Shown here piece by piece: positions 23,521 through 31,995 of a stretch of 64,000 nucleotides of DNA. The position numbers were made by a program, and so were the translations under genes. This DNA comes from JADYZU01 sp964540965. Lineage in GTDB: Bacteria; Pseudomonadota; Alphaproteobacteria; Rhodobacterales; Rhodobacteraceae. The notes beneath the pieces are model-generated. The model was not told the DNA's origin. It saw only the letters and a list, made by a program, of their open reading frames with translations, and made no database searches. Within the stretch, counting starts at the first letter, position 1, and each line of letters opens with the position of its first letter. The stretch lies in contig CAZIOT010000002.1 in the NCBI GenBank assembly GCA_964540965.1, positions 239,700-303,699 of the forward strand, written 5' to 3'.

Positions 23521-24768
23521 ATGCTCAGGGTGAAGAAGTGGAAGGCCGTCGCACTGGCGGGCGGCGTCGCGGCGATGGCGGTTTCGGCGGCCCAGGCCGA
23601 GGAATTGCGGTTCTGGACGCTGGCCTTTGCCAGCGAATCGGCGACCATCGCCTTCAACGAGATGGTGGCGGCGTTCGAGTCGAGCCATCCCGGCGTCGAC
23701 ATCATCGTCGAGACGCGCGGCGTCGACGAACACAAGACCGCGCTGCGGCTGGCCGCACAGGCCGGGCAGGGGCCGGACATCTATTTTTCGTGGAGCGGTC
23801 TTGGCCAGTCGGGCGAATACATCACCGCCGGCCTGAGCGAGCCGATGGAACGCTACTATCAGCAATTTGGCTGGTATGACCAATACGAACCCGCCGCGCT
23901 GGCCTTTGCCATGCATGACGCGAACGGCGAAATCCACGGCGTCCCGTTCTCGATGAACGGCGAGGCGATCTATTACAACAAGGCCCTGTTCGAGCAGGCC
24001 GGAATCACCGCAGAACCCCAGACCTGGGACGAGCTGATCGCCGCCAATGACGCCTTGGTCGCCGCCGGCATCGCGCCCTGGACCTTTGGGGGTTCGGTCA
24101 ACTGGCACCTGATGCGCCTGATGGATGTCATCATGGAGCATGAATGCGGCGCCGAAACCCATGACGCGCTGACCTCGCTTACCGCGAACTGGGCAGAAGA
24201 ACCCTGCGTCACCGCGTCTTTCGTCGAACTCAAGCGCTGGGCGGACAACTACATCCTGACGCCCTTCATGGGGATCGGGCAGGAACAGTCGTTCAACCTG
24301 TTCGTCGCCGGCCGCGCGGCCATGATGCTCGAGGGTGACTGGCTGGTCGGGCAGCTGGACCAGAACGGAGTCCTTGACGCCTACGACGTGTTCGCCTTTC
24401 CGACCGATACCGGCCGCCTCTACGGCTTTGGCCAGTATTACTACATTTCGGCCTATTCCCAGAACAAGGACCTGGCGGCCGAGTTCCTCGACTTTCTCAA
24501 CAACGCCGAAAATTCGCAGAAATATCTGGGCAATGCCGGCGTCATGTCGATGAACCGCAATGTCACCTATTCCTACGAACGCGACCTGGAAAACCAGTGG
24601 CTGGAAATCTTCCAGAGCCATGACGAGATCTTCATGAACTCGGACCTGCCGCTGTCCTTGGCGCAGACCAACGAATACTTCCGCATCCACAACAGCGTGG
24701 CCGATGGATCCATGGCGCCGGAAGAGGCGGGCGCCGCGTTCCAGAGCTTTGTTGACGCGAACCCCTAG
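23521..24768 (+). CDS. sugar ABC transporter substrate-binding protein (family 1)
   Basis: The ATG follows GGGAGGGA. The 415-residue product has a signal peptide of about 26 residues (AALAGGVAAMAVSAAQA) with cleavage before EELRFW. There is no lipobox Cys, so it should be free in the periplasm. It has the family-1 binding-protein pattern: FESSHPGVDI, GQGPDIYFSW, GVPFSMNGEAIYYNKALFEQAGI, TWDEL, and FVAGRAAMMLEGDW. It is the first gene of an importer operon that continues with two permeases, a glycoside hydrolase and an ATPase. The ligand is inferred to be D-apiose or an apiose-containing glycoside. Confidence 0.92.
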   Translation: MLRVKKWKAVALAGGVAAMAVSAAQAEELRFWTLAFASESATIAFNEMVAAFESSHPGVDIIVETRGVDEHKTALRLAAQAGQGPDIYFSWSGLGQSGEYITAGLSEPMERYYQQFGWYDQYEPAALAFAMHDANGEIHGVPFSMNGEAIYYNKALFEQAGITAEPQTWDELIAANDALVAAGIAPWTFGGSVNWHLMRLMDVIMEHECGAETHDALTSLTANWAEEPCVTASFVELKRWADNYILTPFMGIGQEQSFNLFVAGRAAMMLEGDWLVGQLDQNGVLDAYDVFAFPTDTGRLYGFGQYYYISAYSQNKDLAAEFLDFLNNAENSQKYLGNAGVMSMNRNVTYSYERDLENQWLEIFQSHDEIFMNSDLPLSLAQTNEYFRIHNSVADGSMAPEEAGAAFQSFVDANP

Positions 24769-24839
24769 GGGCAACGAAAGTGGTCCGGGCGCCCCCTGGG
24801 GCTGCCCGGACCTTCGCGAGGCGCGGGAACGGAGCGGTA

Positions 24840-25751
24840 ATGGCGTCGCAGATCAATACCCCGCTTCTCAGGCGGCCCGGTGTGCAGGCACCGCTTCTTC
24901 TGTTCCCGGCCATAGCGGTCTATGCGGTCTTTGCCGTCTATCCGTTGATCGACGTGTTCGTCGTCAGCTTCCAGCAATGGAACGGCATCGCGCCGGAACG
25001 GGTCTGGGTCGGGCTGGACAATTACAGCGCCGCGCTGTTCCGCGACCCGGTGTTCCACGTCGCCCTGCGCAACACCGCGATCTGGACCGTGCTGTCGATG
25101 ATCTTTCCGCCCTTGGTCGGGCTTGTGCTGGCGCTGGCGCTGAACCAGCCGATCTTCGGGCGCGGCCTTCTGCGGACCGTCTTCTACCTGCCGGTCATCA
25201 TCGCCTCGATCGGGGTCGCGACGATCTGGCGCTGGATGTATGACCCGTTCTTCGGGGCGGTGAATGCGGTCCTGAACGGGGTCGGCGTCGATGTCGGGAT
25301 GCGCGACTGGCTGGGCGATCAGGACATCGCGCTGTATTCCATCTTCGTCGCCTATGTCTGGCAGAATGCCGGCGCGTCGATGGTGCTGTTCCTTGCCGGC
25401 TTGCAGGGCGTCGACAAAAGCCTGGTCGAGGCGGCGCGGATCGACGGCGCCCGGCGCTGGAACGTGTTCCGCCATGTCACCTTTCCGGCGCTGCGCCCGG
25501 TGCTGACCATCGTGATCGTGCTGTCGATCATCAATTCGCTCAGGGCATTCGACATCGTTTACGGCATGACCAAGGGCGGGCCGGCGCAGGCGACGCAGAT
25601 GCTGGCGCTCTGGGCCTTTACCCAGTCGATGCAGATTTTCGAATTCGGCCGCGGCGCCGCGATCTCGGTCATGCTGCTGGTCATCACCGCGGCCATCGTC
25701 ATCCCCTATCTGACCTGGATGCGCCGGCTTGAGGCGCGGGGCGGAAGATGA
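24840..25751 (+). CDS. sugar ABC transporter permease (MalF/UgpA type)
   Basis: The ATG at 24840 follows GGAGCGG, 71 bases after the binding-protein stop. The 303-residue product has six membrane helices and the ATPase-contact EAA loop EAARIDGARRWNVFRHVTFPAL near residue 200. It is the first of two inner-membrane subunits; its stop overlaps the start of the second by 4 bases. Confidence 0.93.
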   Translation: MASQINTPLLRRPGVQAPLLLFPAIAVYAVFAVYPLIDVFVVSFQQWNGIAPERVWVGLDNYSAALFRDPVFHVALRNTAIWTVLSMIFPPLVGLVLALALNQPIFGRGLLRTVFYLPVIIASIGVATIWRWMYDPFFGAVNAVLNGVGVDVGMRDWLGDQDIALYSIFVAYVWQNAGASMVLFLAGLQGVDKSLVEAARIDGARRWNVFRHVTFPALRPVLTIVIVLSIINSLRAFDIVYGMTKGGPAQATQMLALWAFTQSMQIFEFGRGAAISVMLLVITAAIVIPYLTWMRRLEARGGR

Positions 25752-26629
25752 GCGTGCTGCGCAGCCTTGTTTCCCGCCATTCCCCCGACAGCGGCCGGCT
25801 GGCGACCGTGGATCCGGTGCTGGTGGCGCTGTGGATCAGCCTTGTGGTGCTGGCAATCCTCTGGCTTGTCCCGTTTGGCTTCATCACCATCACCGCGCTG
25901 AAAAGCAACATGGCGGTGATGGGCACCGATCCGTTCGCCCTGCCGCCCGATCCGACGCTTGCCAATTTCCCCGACGCCTGGCGGCGTGGCAATTTCAACG
26001 CTACCTTCTTCAACAGCGTCGTCATCACCGCGATCAAGGTGCCCCTTGGCATCGCCATATCCGCCGCCGCGGCCTATGCGCTGGCGCAGATTCAGGGGCG
26101 TCTGACCCGCGTTCTGCTTGCCGCGATCACGCTTGGCACCATGCTGCCGTTCCAGGTCATGCTGGCGCCGCTGTTCAGCGTGGTGAACGGGTTCGGGCTG
26201 CTCAACACCTATCCCGGTATCATCCTGCCCTATCTGGCCTTCGGCGTGCCCTATCAGGTGTTCATCCTGCACGGGTTCTTCCGCCAGATCCCGCGTGAGT
26301 TGACCGAGGCTGCGACCATCGACGGCGCCAGCCATGTCACCATCTTCCTGCGCATCTTCCTGCCGGTGTCGATCCCGGTGCTGACGGCGCTGTTCATTCT
26401 GGATTTTGTGGCGACCTGGAACGAATTCGCCATGGCGCTGGTGATCCTGCAGAACAGCGACATGTGGACCCTGCCGCTGGGGCTGATGAGCTTTCAGGGC
26501 CAGTTTTCGTCCAGCTACGGCCAGCTCAACGCGGCGATCATCATGACCGTGCTGCCCGCCACCATCGTTTACCTGATCTTCCAGCGCTATTTCGTCAGCG
26601 GCCTGACCGCCGGCGCTGTGAAGGGCTGA
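25748..26629 (+). CDS. sugar ABC transporter permease (MalG/UgpE type)
   Basis: The 293-residue product has six membrane helices and the EAA loop EAATIDGASHVTIFLRIFLP near residue 190. TWNEFAMALVIL near residue 222 is typical of MalG-type subunits. It pairs with the preceding permease and is followed 20 bases later by the glycoside hydrolase gene. Confidence 0.93.
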   Translation: MSVLRSLVSRHSPDSGRLATVDPVLVALWISLVVLAILWLVPFGFITITALKSNMAVMGTDPFALPPDPTLANFPDAWRRGNFNATFFNSVVITAIKVPLGIAISAAAAYALAQIQGRLTRVLLAAITLGTMLPFQVMLAPLFSVVNGFGLLNTYPGIILPYLAFGVPYQVFILHGFFRQIPRELTEAATIDGASHVTIFLRIFLPVSIPVLTALFILDFVATWNEFAMALVILQNSDMWTLPLGLMSFQGQFSSSYGQLNAAIIMTVLPATIVYLIFQRYFVSGLTAGAVKG

Positions 26630-26649
26630 ACCCGAAGGGAGACCCGACC

Positions 26650-28182
26650 TTGCACCATCCGGCCACCACCCCCCGCTGGGACGTATTCGAGATCAGGCTT
26701 GAGGGGCCGTCCGCCGGCAATCCCTATCTCGAGGTCGATCTCGAGGGGCGGTTTTCGTTCGGCAACCGCGTGGTGACGGTGCCCGGCTTTTACGACGGCG
26801 ACGGGACCTATCGGATCAGGTTCATGCCCGACACCGAGGGCGACTGGCGCTTTTCCACCGTCTCGACCTCGGCGGATCTGGATGGGCGGGAAGGCCGTTT
26901 CACTTGCACCGCAGCGCGGGCGGGAATGCACGGGCCCTTGCGCGTCCACAACAAGTTCCATTTCGCCCATGCCGATGGCACGCCCTATTTCCCCTTCGGA
27001 ACGACCTGCTACGCCTGGATGCACCAGCCGCTGGACATGCAGCGCCAGACGATCGAGACGCTGAAGGGCACGCGCTTCAACAAGCTGCGGATGATGATCT
27101 TTCCCAAGGATTACATCTACAACTACGACGAACCGCTGATGCATTTCTACGAGGCGGGCCCCGATGGCGCGCTGGACTGGGACCGGCCGAATTACGCCAT
27201 GTTCCGCCATGTCGACAGCCAGATCGAAACGCTGCGCGACATGGGATTCGAGGCCGACCTGATCCTGTTCCACGCCTGCGACCGCTGGGGCTATCGCGAC
27301 ATGGGGCATGACCGCGATTTCCGCTATCTGCGCTTCCTGTGTGCCCGGCTTGCCGCATTCGCCAATGTCTGGTGGGCGCCGGCCAACGAATACGATTTTC
27401 TTCTGGACGTGAAACCGCTGTCGCACTGGCAGGCGATCTTCGAGACGCTGGAACGGTACGATCCCTATCGGCATCTGAAGTCGATCCACAACGGCGACCC
27501 GGCGATGATTTACAACCATCGCCTGCCCTGGGTCGATCACGTCTGCCTGCAGAACTGGGACGTGAAGCTGACAGCGCAGTGGCGTAAGGATTGGGGCAAG
27601 CCCATCGTCAACGACGAACCGGAATACGAAGGCAACATTCCCCGGCCCTGGGGCAATATCTCGGGCAGGGAGCTGGTCCATCGATTCTGGATCACGGTGA
27701 TGCGCGGCGGCTATGCCGGGCATGGCGAGACCTTCCTGCATCCGAACCACGAACTCTGGTGGTCCAAGGGCGGGATCCTGCGCGGCGAAAGCGAACCGCG
27801 CATCGCCTTTCTGCGCGGCCTGATCGAGGAGGATGTGAAGAACGGGCTGACGCCCTTCACCTATCCCGAACATTCCTGGGAATGGACCCGCGTGTCGGGC
27901 GCTTACGATGGCGATGTGCGGTTCCTCTATTTCGGCGAACACCAGCCGGCCGAATGGGCGGTGGGCCTGCCCATGCAGGATGGCGATTACGAAATCGACC
28001 TGATCGACACATGGGAGATGACGATCACGCCGCTGGAAAAGGCGCCCTTGCCCGAGGCGCCGGCCTTCCGGCAGGGCGGCGGCGAATATCTGGGTGGCGA
28101 ACCCGAGGCTGCCTTCGGCATCCGCCTGCCGGGAAAGCCGTGGCAGGCGGTGCGGGTGCGGCCGCGACGCCGGGGGGCTTGA
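26650..28182 (+). CDS. apiosidase-like glycoside hydrolase (DUF5060-DUF4038-DUF5605)
   Basis: The frame has no ATG at its natural beginning; a TTG at 26650 with GGGAGA nine bases upstream gives 510 residues. Residues about 8-90 form a DUF5060 beta domain (FEIRLEGPSAGNPY through TEGDWRFST). Residues about 100-400 form a DUF4038 TIM barrel, the apiosidase-like fold: FPFGTTCYAWMHQ, FNKLRMMIFPKDY, WWAPANEYDF with Glu247 as likely acid/base, and NDEPEYEG with the likely nucleophile. The C-terminal part is a small beta domain. There is no signal peptide, so it should cut imported apiosides in the cytoplasm. The importer genes on both sides and the apiose-pathway genes nearby support this. Confidence 0.82.
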   Translation: MHHPATTPRWDVFEIRLEGPSAGNPYLEVDLEGRFSFGNRVVTVPGFYDGDGTYRIRFMPDTEGDWRFSTVSTSADLDGREGRFTCTAARAGMHGPLRVHNKFHFAHADGTPYFPFGTTCYAWMHQPLDMQRQTIETLKGTRFNKLRMMIFPKDYIYNYDEPLMHFYEAGPDGALDWDRPNYAMFRHVDSQIETLRDMGFEADLILFHACDRWGYRDMGHDRDFRYLRFLCARLAAFANVWWAPANEYDFLLDVKPLSHWQAIFETLERYDPYRHLKSIHNGDPAMIYNHRLPWVDHVCLQNWDVKLTAQWRKDWGKPIVNDEPEYEGNIPRPWGNISGRELVHRFWITVMRGGYAGHGETFLHPNHELWWSKGGILRGESEPRIAFLRGLIEEDVKNGLTPFTYPEHSWEWTRVSGAYDGDVRFLYFGEHQPAEWAVGLPMQDGDYEIDLIDTWEMTITPLEKAPLPEAPAFRQGGGEYLGGEPEAAFGIRLPGKPWQAVRVRPRRRGA

Positions 28183-29250
28183 ATGGCGACGGTTTCGATT
28201 TCCGATGTCGGCAAGAGCTTTGGTGCGGTCGAGGTGCTGCGCAATGTCTCGGCCGAGCTTGAGGACGGCGAATTCCTGATCCTTGTTGGCCCCTCGGGCT
28301 GCGGCAAATCCACGCTGTTGCGGATGATCGCCGGGCTGGAAAGCATCACCACGGGCACTGTCCGGATCGGCGACCGGGTGGTGAACACCGTGCCGCCGAA
28401 CGAACGCGATATCGCCATGGTGTTCCAGAACTACGCGCTTTACCCCCAGATGACCGTGGCGCAGAACATGGGCTTTGCCCTGTCGCTGGCACGGGTGCCA
28501 AAGGCGGAAATCGCGGCGCGGGTCGCCGCGACGGCGCAGGTTCTGGGCCTTGATTCCCTGCTGGACCGCTATCCGCGCCACCTGTCGGGCGGCCAGCGCC
28601 AGCGGGTGGCGATGGGCCGCGCGATCATGCGCGAACCGGCGGTGTTCCTGTTCGACGAACCCCTCTCGAACCTTGATGCGCAACTGCGGGTCCGGATGCG
28701 GGCCGAGATCAAGACCCTGCAACGCCGTCTGGGGACGACGTCGATTTATGTCACCCACGACCAGGTCGAGGCGATGACAATGGCCGACCGCATCGTGGTG
28801 ATGAACGGCGGGCGGGTCGAACAGATGGGCGCGCCGCTTGACCTGTTCGACCGGCCGGCGAACCGCTTTGTCGCCACCTTCATCGGCTCGCCGTCGATGA
28901 ACTTTCTGCGCGGGACGCTGGCGACCGAAGGCGGGCCGGCCCTGCTGACGGCGGACGGCGCGCGCCTGCCGCTGGCGGCGCTGCCCGCGGGCCGCGGTGC
29001 CGGCGATGCCGTCGATCTGGGCATCCGGCCCGAACATGTCGTGCTGCGCCCCGATGACGGCGCCGAGGCGGCTGTCGAGGTGGTCGAGCCGATGGGGTCG
29101 GAAACCCTTCTTACCCTTTTGCTCGGGACCGAACGCCTCGCGGTGCTGGTGCGCGACCGCCTCGCGATCCGCCCCGGCGAAACGCTGCACGTCGGGTTCA
29201 TGCCGGGGGCCGAGCATTTCTTTGACCCCGACAGCGGGCAAAGACTGTGA
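28183..29250 (+). CDS. sugar ABC transporter ATPase (UgpC/MsmK type)
   Basis: The gene starts on the base after the hydrolase stop. The 355-residue product has Walker A GPSGCGKST (37-45), Q-loop FQNYALYP, signature LSGGQRQRVAMGRAI, Walker B VFLFDEPLSNLD and switch His in VTHDQ. A C-terminal OB/TOBE regulatory domain covers about 235-355 (LGIRPEHV). It powers the two permeases of this operon. Confidence 0.95.
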   Translation: MATVSISDVGKSFGAVEVLRNVSAELEDGEFLILVGPSGCGKSTLLRMIAGLESITTGTVRIGDRVVNTVPPNERDIAMVFQNYALYPQMTVAQNMGFALSLARVPKAEIAARVAATAQVLGLDSLLDRYPRHLSGGQRQRVAMGRAIMREPAVFLFDEPLSNLDAQLRVRMRAEIKTLQRRLGTTSIYVTHDQVEAMTMADRIVVMNGGRVEQMGAPLDLFDRPANRFVATFIGSPSMNFLRGTLATEGGPALLTADGARLPLAALPAGRGAGDAVDLGIRPEHVVLRPDDGAEAAVEVVEPMGSETLLTLLLGTERLAVLVRDRLAIRPGETLHVGFMPGAEHFFDPDSGQRL

Positions 29251-30308
29251 CCGCGCTGCGGGTTCTTGTCGTCGGGCTGGGCACCATGGGCCGGTCCCAT
29301 GCCCGGGCCTATGCCGCGCTGGACGGCTATGACCTTGCCGGGCTATGCGTGCGCCACCCGGACAATCACCCCTGGATCGCCGATGAATTTCCCGGCGTCC
29401 CGGTGATGACCGATTTCCATCAGGCGCTTGCCGCGCTGCGCCCCGATGTGGTGTCGGTCAACACCTGGTCCGACACCCACGCCCCCTATGCCATCGCCGC
29501 GATGGAGGCGGGGGCGCATGTCTTTGTCGAAAAGCCCCTTGCCGAAACGGTGGCCGAGGCCGAGGCGATGGCCGAGGTGGCGGCGCGCACCGGGCGCAAG
29601 CTGATGGTCGGCCATATCCTGCGGGTGCATCCGGCCTGGACGCAGTTCATCGACACGGCGCGGACGCTGGGCAAGCCGCTGGTCATGCGCATGAACCTCA
29701 ACCAGCAGGCCGATGGCGATGGCTGGCTGGGGATGCAGCGGTTGATGCGCAGCCTGTCGCCGCTGGTCGATTGCGGCGTGCACTACGTCGACATGATGTG
29801 CCTTGCCACAGGCGCGCGCCCCGTGCGGGTATCGGCGATCGGCGCACGCCTGACCGAGGCGGCGGCGCCCGGCATCTGCAATTATGGCCAGTTGCAGGTC
29901 AGCTTCGATGACGGATCTGTCGGCTGGTACGAGGCCGGCTGGGGGCCGATGATGTCGGAAACCGCCTATAGCGTGAAGGATATCGTCGGGCCGCTGGGCG
30001 CGGTGTCGATGGTCGCGGGCGCGGCGGCGGGGTCGGCGGATGTCGAAGGCCATACCGCGGTCAGCAGCCTGCGCCTGCACCATGCCGCCATCGGGCCGGA
30101 CGGCCGCTTTGCCCGCGCCGACGAGGTTCTGGATTGCGCCGACCTTGACCACGACCGGCTTTGCGCGCTGGAACAGGCGGCGTTGCGCGACGCGATCCTG
30201 AACGATGCCGATCTGTCCGGTCCCTTGCGCGGGGCCATCGACAGCCTGCGCATCGTGCTGGCGGCGGACGAGGCGATGCACAGCGGCCGAATCGTCGAAC
30301 TGCCGTGA
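29247..30308 (+). CDS. Gfo/Idh/MocA family oxidoreductase
   Basis: The start is GTG at 29247, overlapping the ATPase stop. The 353-residue product has VLVVGLGTMGRSHARAYAAL at the N-terminus, VFVEKPLAET with the conserved Lys, and DCGVHYVDMMCLATG with Asp and His for catalysis. It is the last gene of the importer operon. It differs clearly from the ApsD-like enzyme (EKP rather than QKP, different active-site helix), so it is probably not a second copy. It may oxidise the imported glycoside or an aglycone-linked sugar, but the substrate is unknown. Confidence 0.88.
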   Translation: MTALRVLVVGLGTMGRSHARAYAALDGYDLAGLCVRHPDNHPWIADEFPGVPVMTDFHQALAALRPDVVSVNTWSDTHAPYAIAAMEAGAHVFVEKPLAETVAEAEAMAEVAARTGRKLMVGHILRVHPAWTQFIDTARTLGKPLVMRMNLNQQADGDGWLGMQRLMRSLSPLVDCGVHYVDMMCLATGARPVRVSAIGARLTEAAAPGICNYGQLQVSFDDGSVGWYEAGWGPMMSETAYSVKDIVGPLGAVSMVAGAAAGSADVEGHTAVSSLRLHHAAIGPDGRFARADEVLDCADLDHDRLCALEQAALRDAILNDADLSGPLRGAIDSLRIVLAADEAMHSGRIVELP

Positions 30309-30443
30309 CGCCGCCCGGCGTTCTGACGAGGCGACGGGCAAAACTTCTTGGCGTCATCTAATTTTCTTTACTCGCTCCCGCCGCCACGGCAGACTGACCC
30401 CCCAAGGGCCCGAGTCGTGCCCGATCCTGCACCGGGCGCGCGC

Positions 30444-31052
30444 ATGACCGAAACCGAACGACCCATCCCCGCGGATGCGACGCCCCGGCCGCCGGTGGGG
30501 CCGCTGATGCGGGGAATGCGTCGGCGGCTGGACATCACGCTTGCCGCGCTTGCCGCGGCGACGGGCCTGTCCTCGGGTTATCTGTCGCAGATCGAACGTG
30601 ACCTTGCCACGCCGTCGCTGGGTGCGCTGACGCGGATCGCCCATGCCCTTGGCGCCGACATCGCCCAGTTCATGCCGGTGCCGCGCGAATCGGGCATCCT
30701 GAACCGCGCCGCCACCCGCGAGACCACCTGGATTCGCGCCGGGGGCATGACCTATCAGCGGCTGCACGGCGACTTTCCCGGCGCCACCTTCAGCGCCTTC
30801 GACATCACCCTGCCCGAGGGCTTTGTCGGCGAGGCCGACCGGCACGAGGGCGAGGAATTCGTCCGCCTGATCTCGGGCCGGGTCGAATTCCTGATCGACG
30901 GCAACAGCCATGTGCTGGACCCCGGCGATACGCTGCATTTCCGGTCCGACATGCAGCATCAGGCGCTGAACCGGGCGGCGGGGCCGTCGGTGCTGTTCTG
31001 GCTTGGCCCTTCGCCGGTGCTGCGCCTGCGCGAGACGCATCATGGCCAGTAG
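30444..31052 (+). CDS. XRE-family regulator with C-terminal cupin
   Basis: The 202-residue product has a helix-turn-helix at about 22-75 (MRRRLDITLAALAAATGLSSGYLSQIERDLATPS) and a cupin at about 125-195 (HEGEEFVRLISGRVEFLIDG, LDPGDTLHFRSDMQHQALN) that should bind a small ligand. The ribosome site before the ATG at 30444 is weak. Its last 11 bases overlap the first permease gene, so it is probably the lead gene and local regulator of the oligopeptide-type importer. Target sites are not identified. Confidence 0.9.
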   Translation: MTETERPIPADATPRPPVGPLMRGMRRRLDITLAALAAATGLSSGYLSQIERDLATPSLGALTRIAHALGADIAQFMPVPRESGILNRAATRETTWIRAGGMTYQRLHGDFPGATFSAFDITLPEGFVGEADRHEGEEFVRLISGRVEFLIDGNSHVLDPGDTLHFRSDMQHQALNRAAGPSVLFWLGPSPVLRLRETHHGQ

Positions 31053-31995
31053 CGCGCTGTCCCGCCTGCCCCTGGGCTATGTCCTGCAGCGGCTGGCGCT
31101 GATGCTGGTCACGCTCTGGGCCATCGTCACGCTGACCTTCTTTCTGATGCACGCCGTTCCCGGCGGCCCCTTCGTGTCGGAAAAGATGGTCGAGCCCGAA
31201 ATCCGCGCCGCGCTGGATGCCAAGTTCGGGCTGGATCAGCCGGTGTGGCGGCAATACCTGACCTATCTGGGCAATGTGATGACCTTCGACCTGGGGCCGT
31301 CGTTCAAATACCCCGGCGTCTCGGTCAACGAGATGATTGCCGAGGGGCTGCCGGTCACGGCGCAGACCGGGCTTCTTGCGGTGATCTGCGTGGTGGGGCT
31401 GGGCGTGCCGCTGGGCGTCGTCGCGGCGCTGAACCGCAACCGCTGGCCGGATACCGGGGTGATGATGATCGCCACCATCGGCGCGGCGATCCCGTCCTAT
31501 GTCATTGCCACCGTTGCGCTTTACATCTTTGCCCTGCGGTTGGGCTGGGTGCCGACGTTCGGGCTGGACGACTGGCGCGGCTATTTCCTGCCGGTCTTTG
31601 CCCTGTCGGGGTTCTGGCTGTCCTTCATCGCCCGGCTGACCCGATCAAGCCTGCTGGAAACGCTTGACCAGGACTACATGACGACCGCGCGGGCCAAGGG
31701 GCTGCGGCGCGGGCAGATCCTGATCCGGCATGGCCTGCGCAATTCGCTGATCCCGGTGGTGACGGTGATGGGGCCGGTGATCGCCAACCTGCTGACCGGC
31801 AGCTTCGTCATCGAACAGATCTTTGCCCTGCCCGGGATCGGCCGGCATTTCGTGCTGTCGATCACCAACCGCGACTATACCGCGATCATGGGCATCACGA
31901 TCTTCTATGCCGCGCTGCTGATGCTGATGATCTTCATCGTCGACCTGCTTTACGTCTTTCTTGATCCGCGCATCGACTATCGGAGGCGGGGATGA
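31042..31995 (+). CDS. oligopeptide-type ABC transporter permease (OppB/DppB)
   Basis: The 317-residue product starts YVLQRLALMLVTLWAIVTLTFFLMHAVPGGPF, the OppB hallmark. It has six helices and the EAA-type loop around TARAKGLRRGQILIRHGLRNSLIP near residue 215. FVIEQIFALPGIGRHFV near the end is also typical. The start lies inside the end of the XRE-cupin gene. Confidence 0.94.
   Translation: MASSALSRLPLGYVLQRLALMLVTLWAIVTLTFFLMHAVPGGPFVSEKMVEPEIRAALDAKFGLDQPVWRQYLTYLGNVMTFDLGPSFKYPGVSVNEMIAEGLPVTAQTGLLAVICVVGLGVPLGVVAALNRNRWPDTGVMMIATIGAAIPSYVIATVALYIFALRLGWVPTFGLDDWRGYFLPVFALSGFWLSFIARLTRSSLLETLDQDYMTTARAKGLRRGQILIRHGLRNSLIPVVTVMGPVIANLLTGSFVIEQIFALPGIGRHFVLSITNRDYTAIMGITIFYAALLMLMIFIVDLLYVFLDPRIDYRRRG

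Noticed and set aside
26587..29241. An 884-codon open frame on the minus strand across the hydrolase and ATPase genes
   Set aside because: It is antisense to two clear genes, rich in Arg, His, Gln and Gly, and has no recognisable motif; such frames are common opposite high-GC genes.
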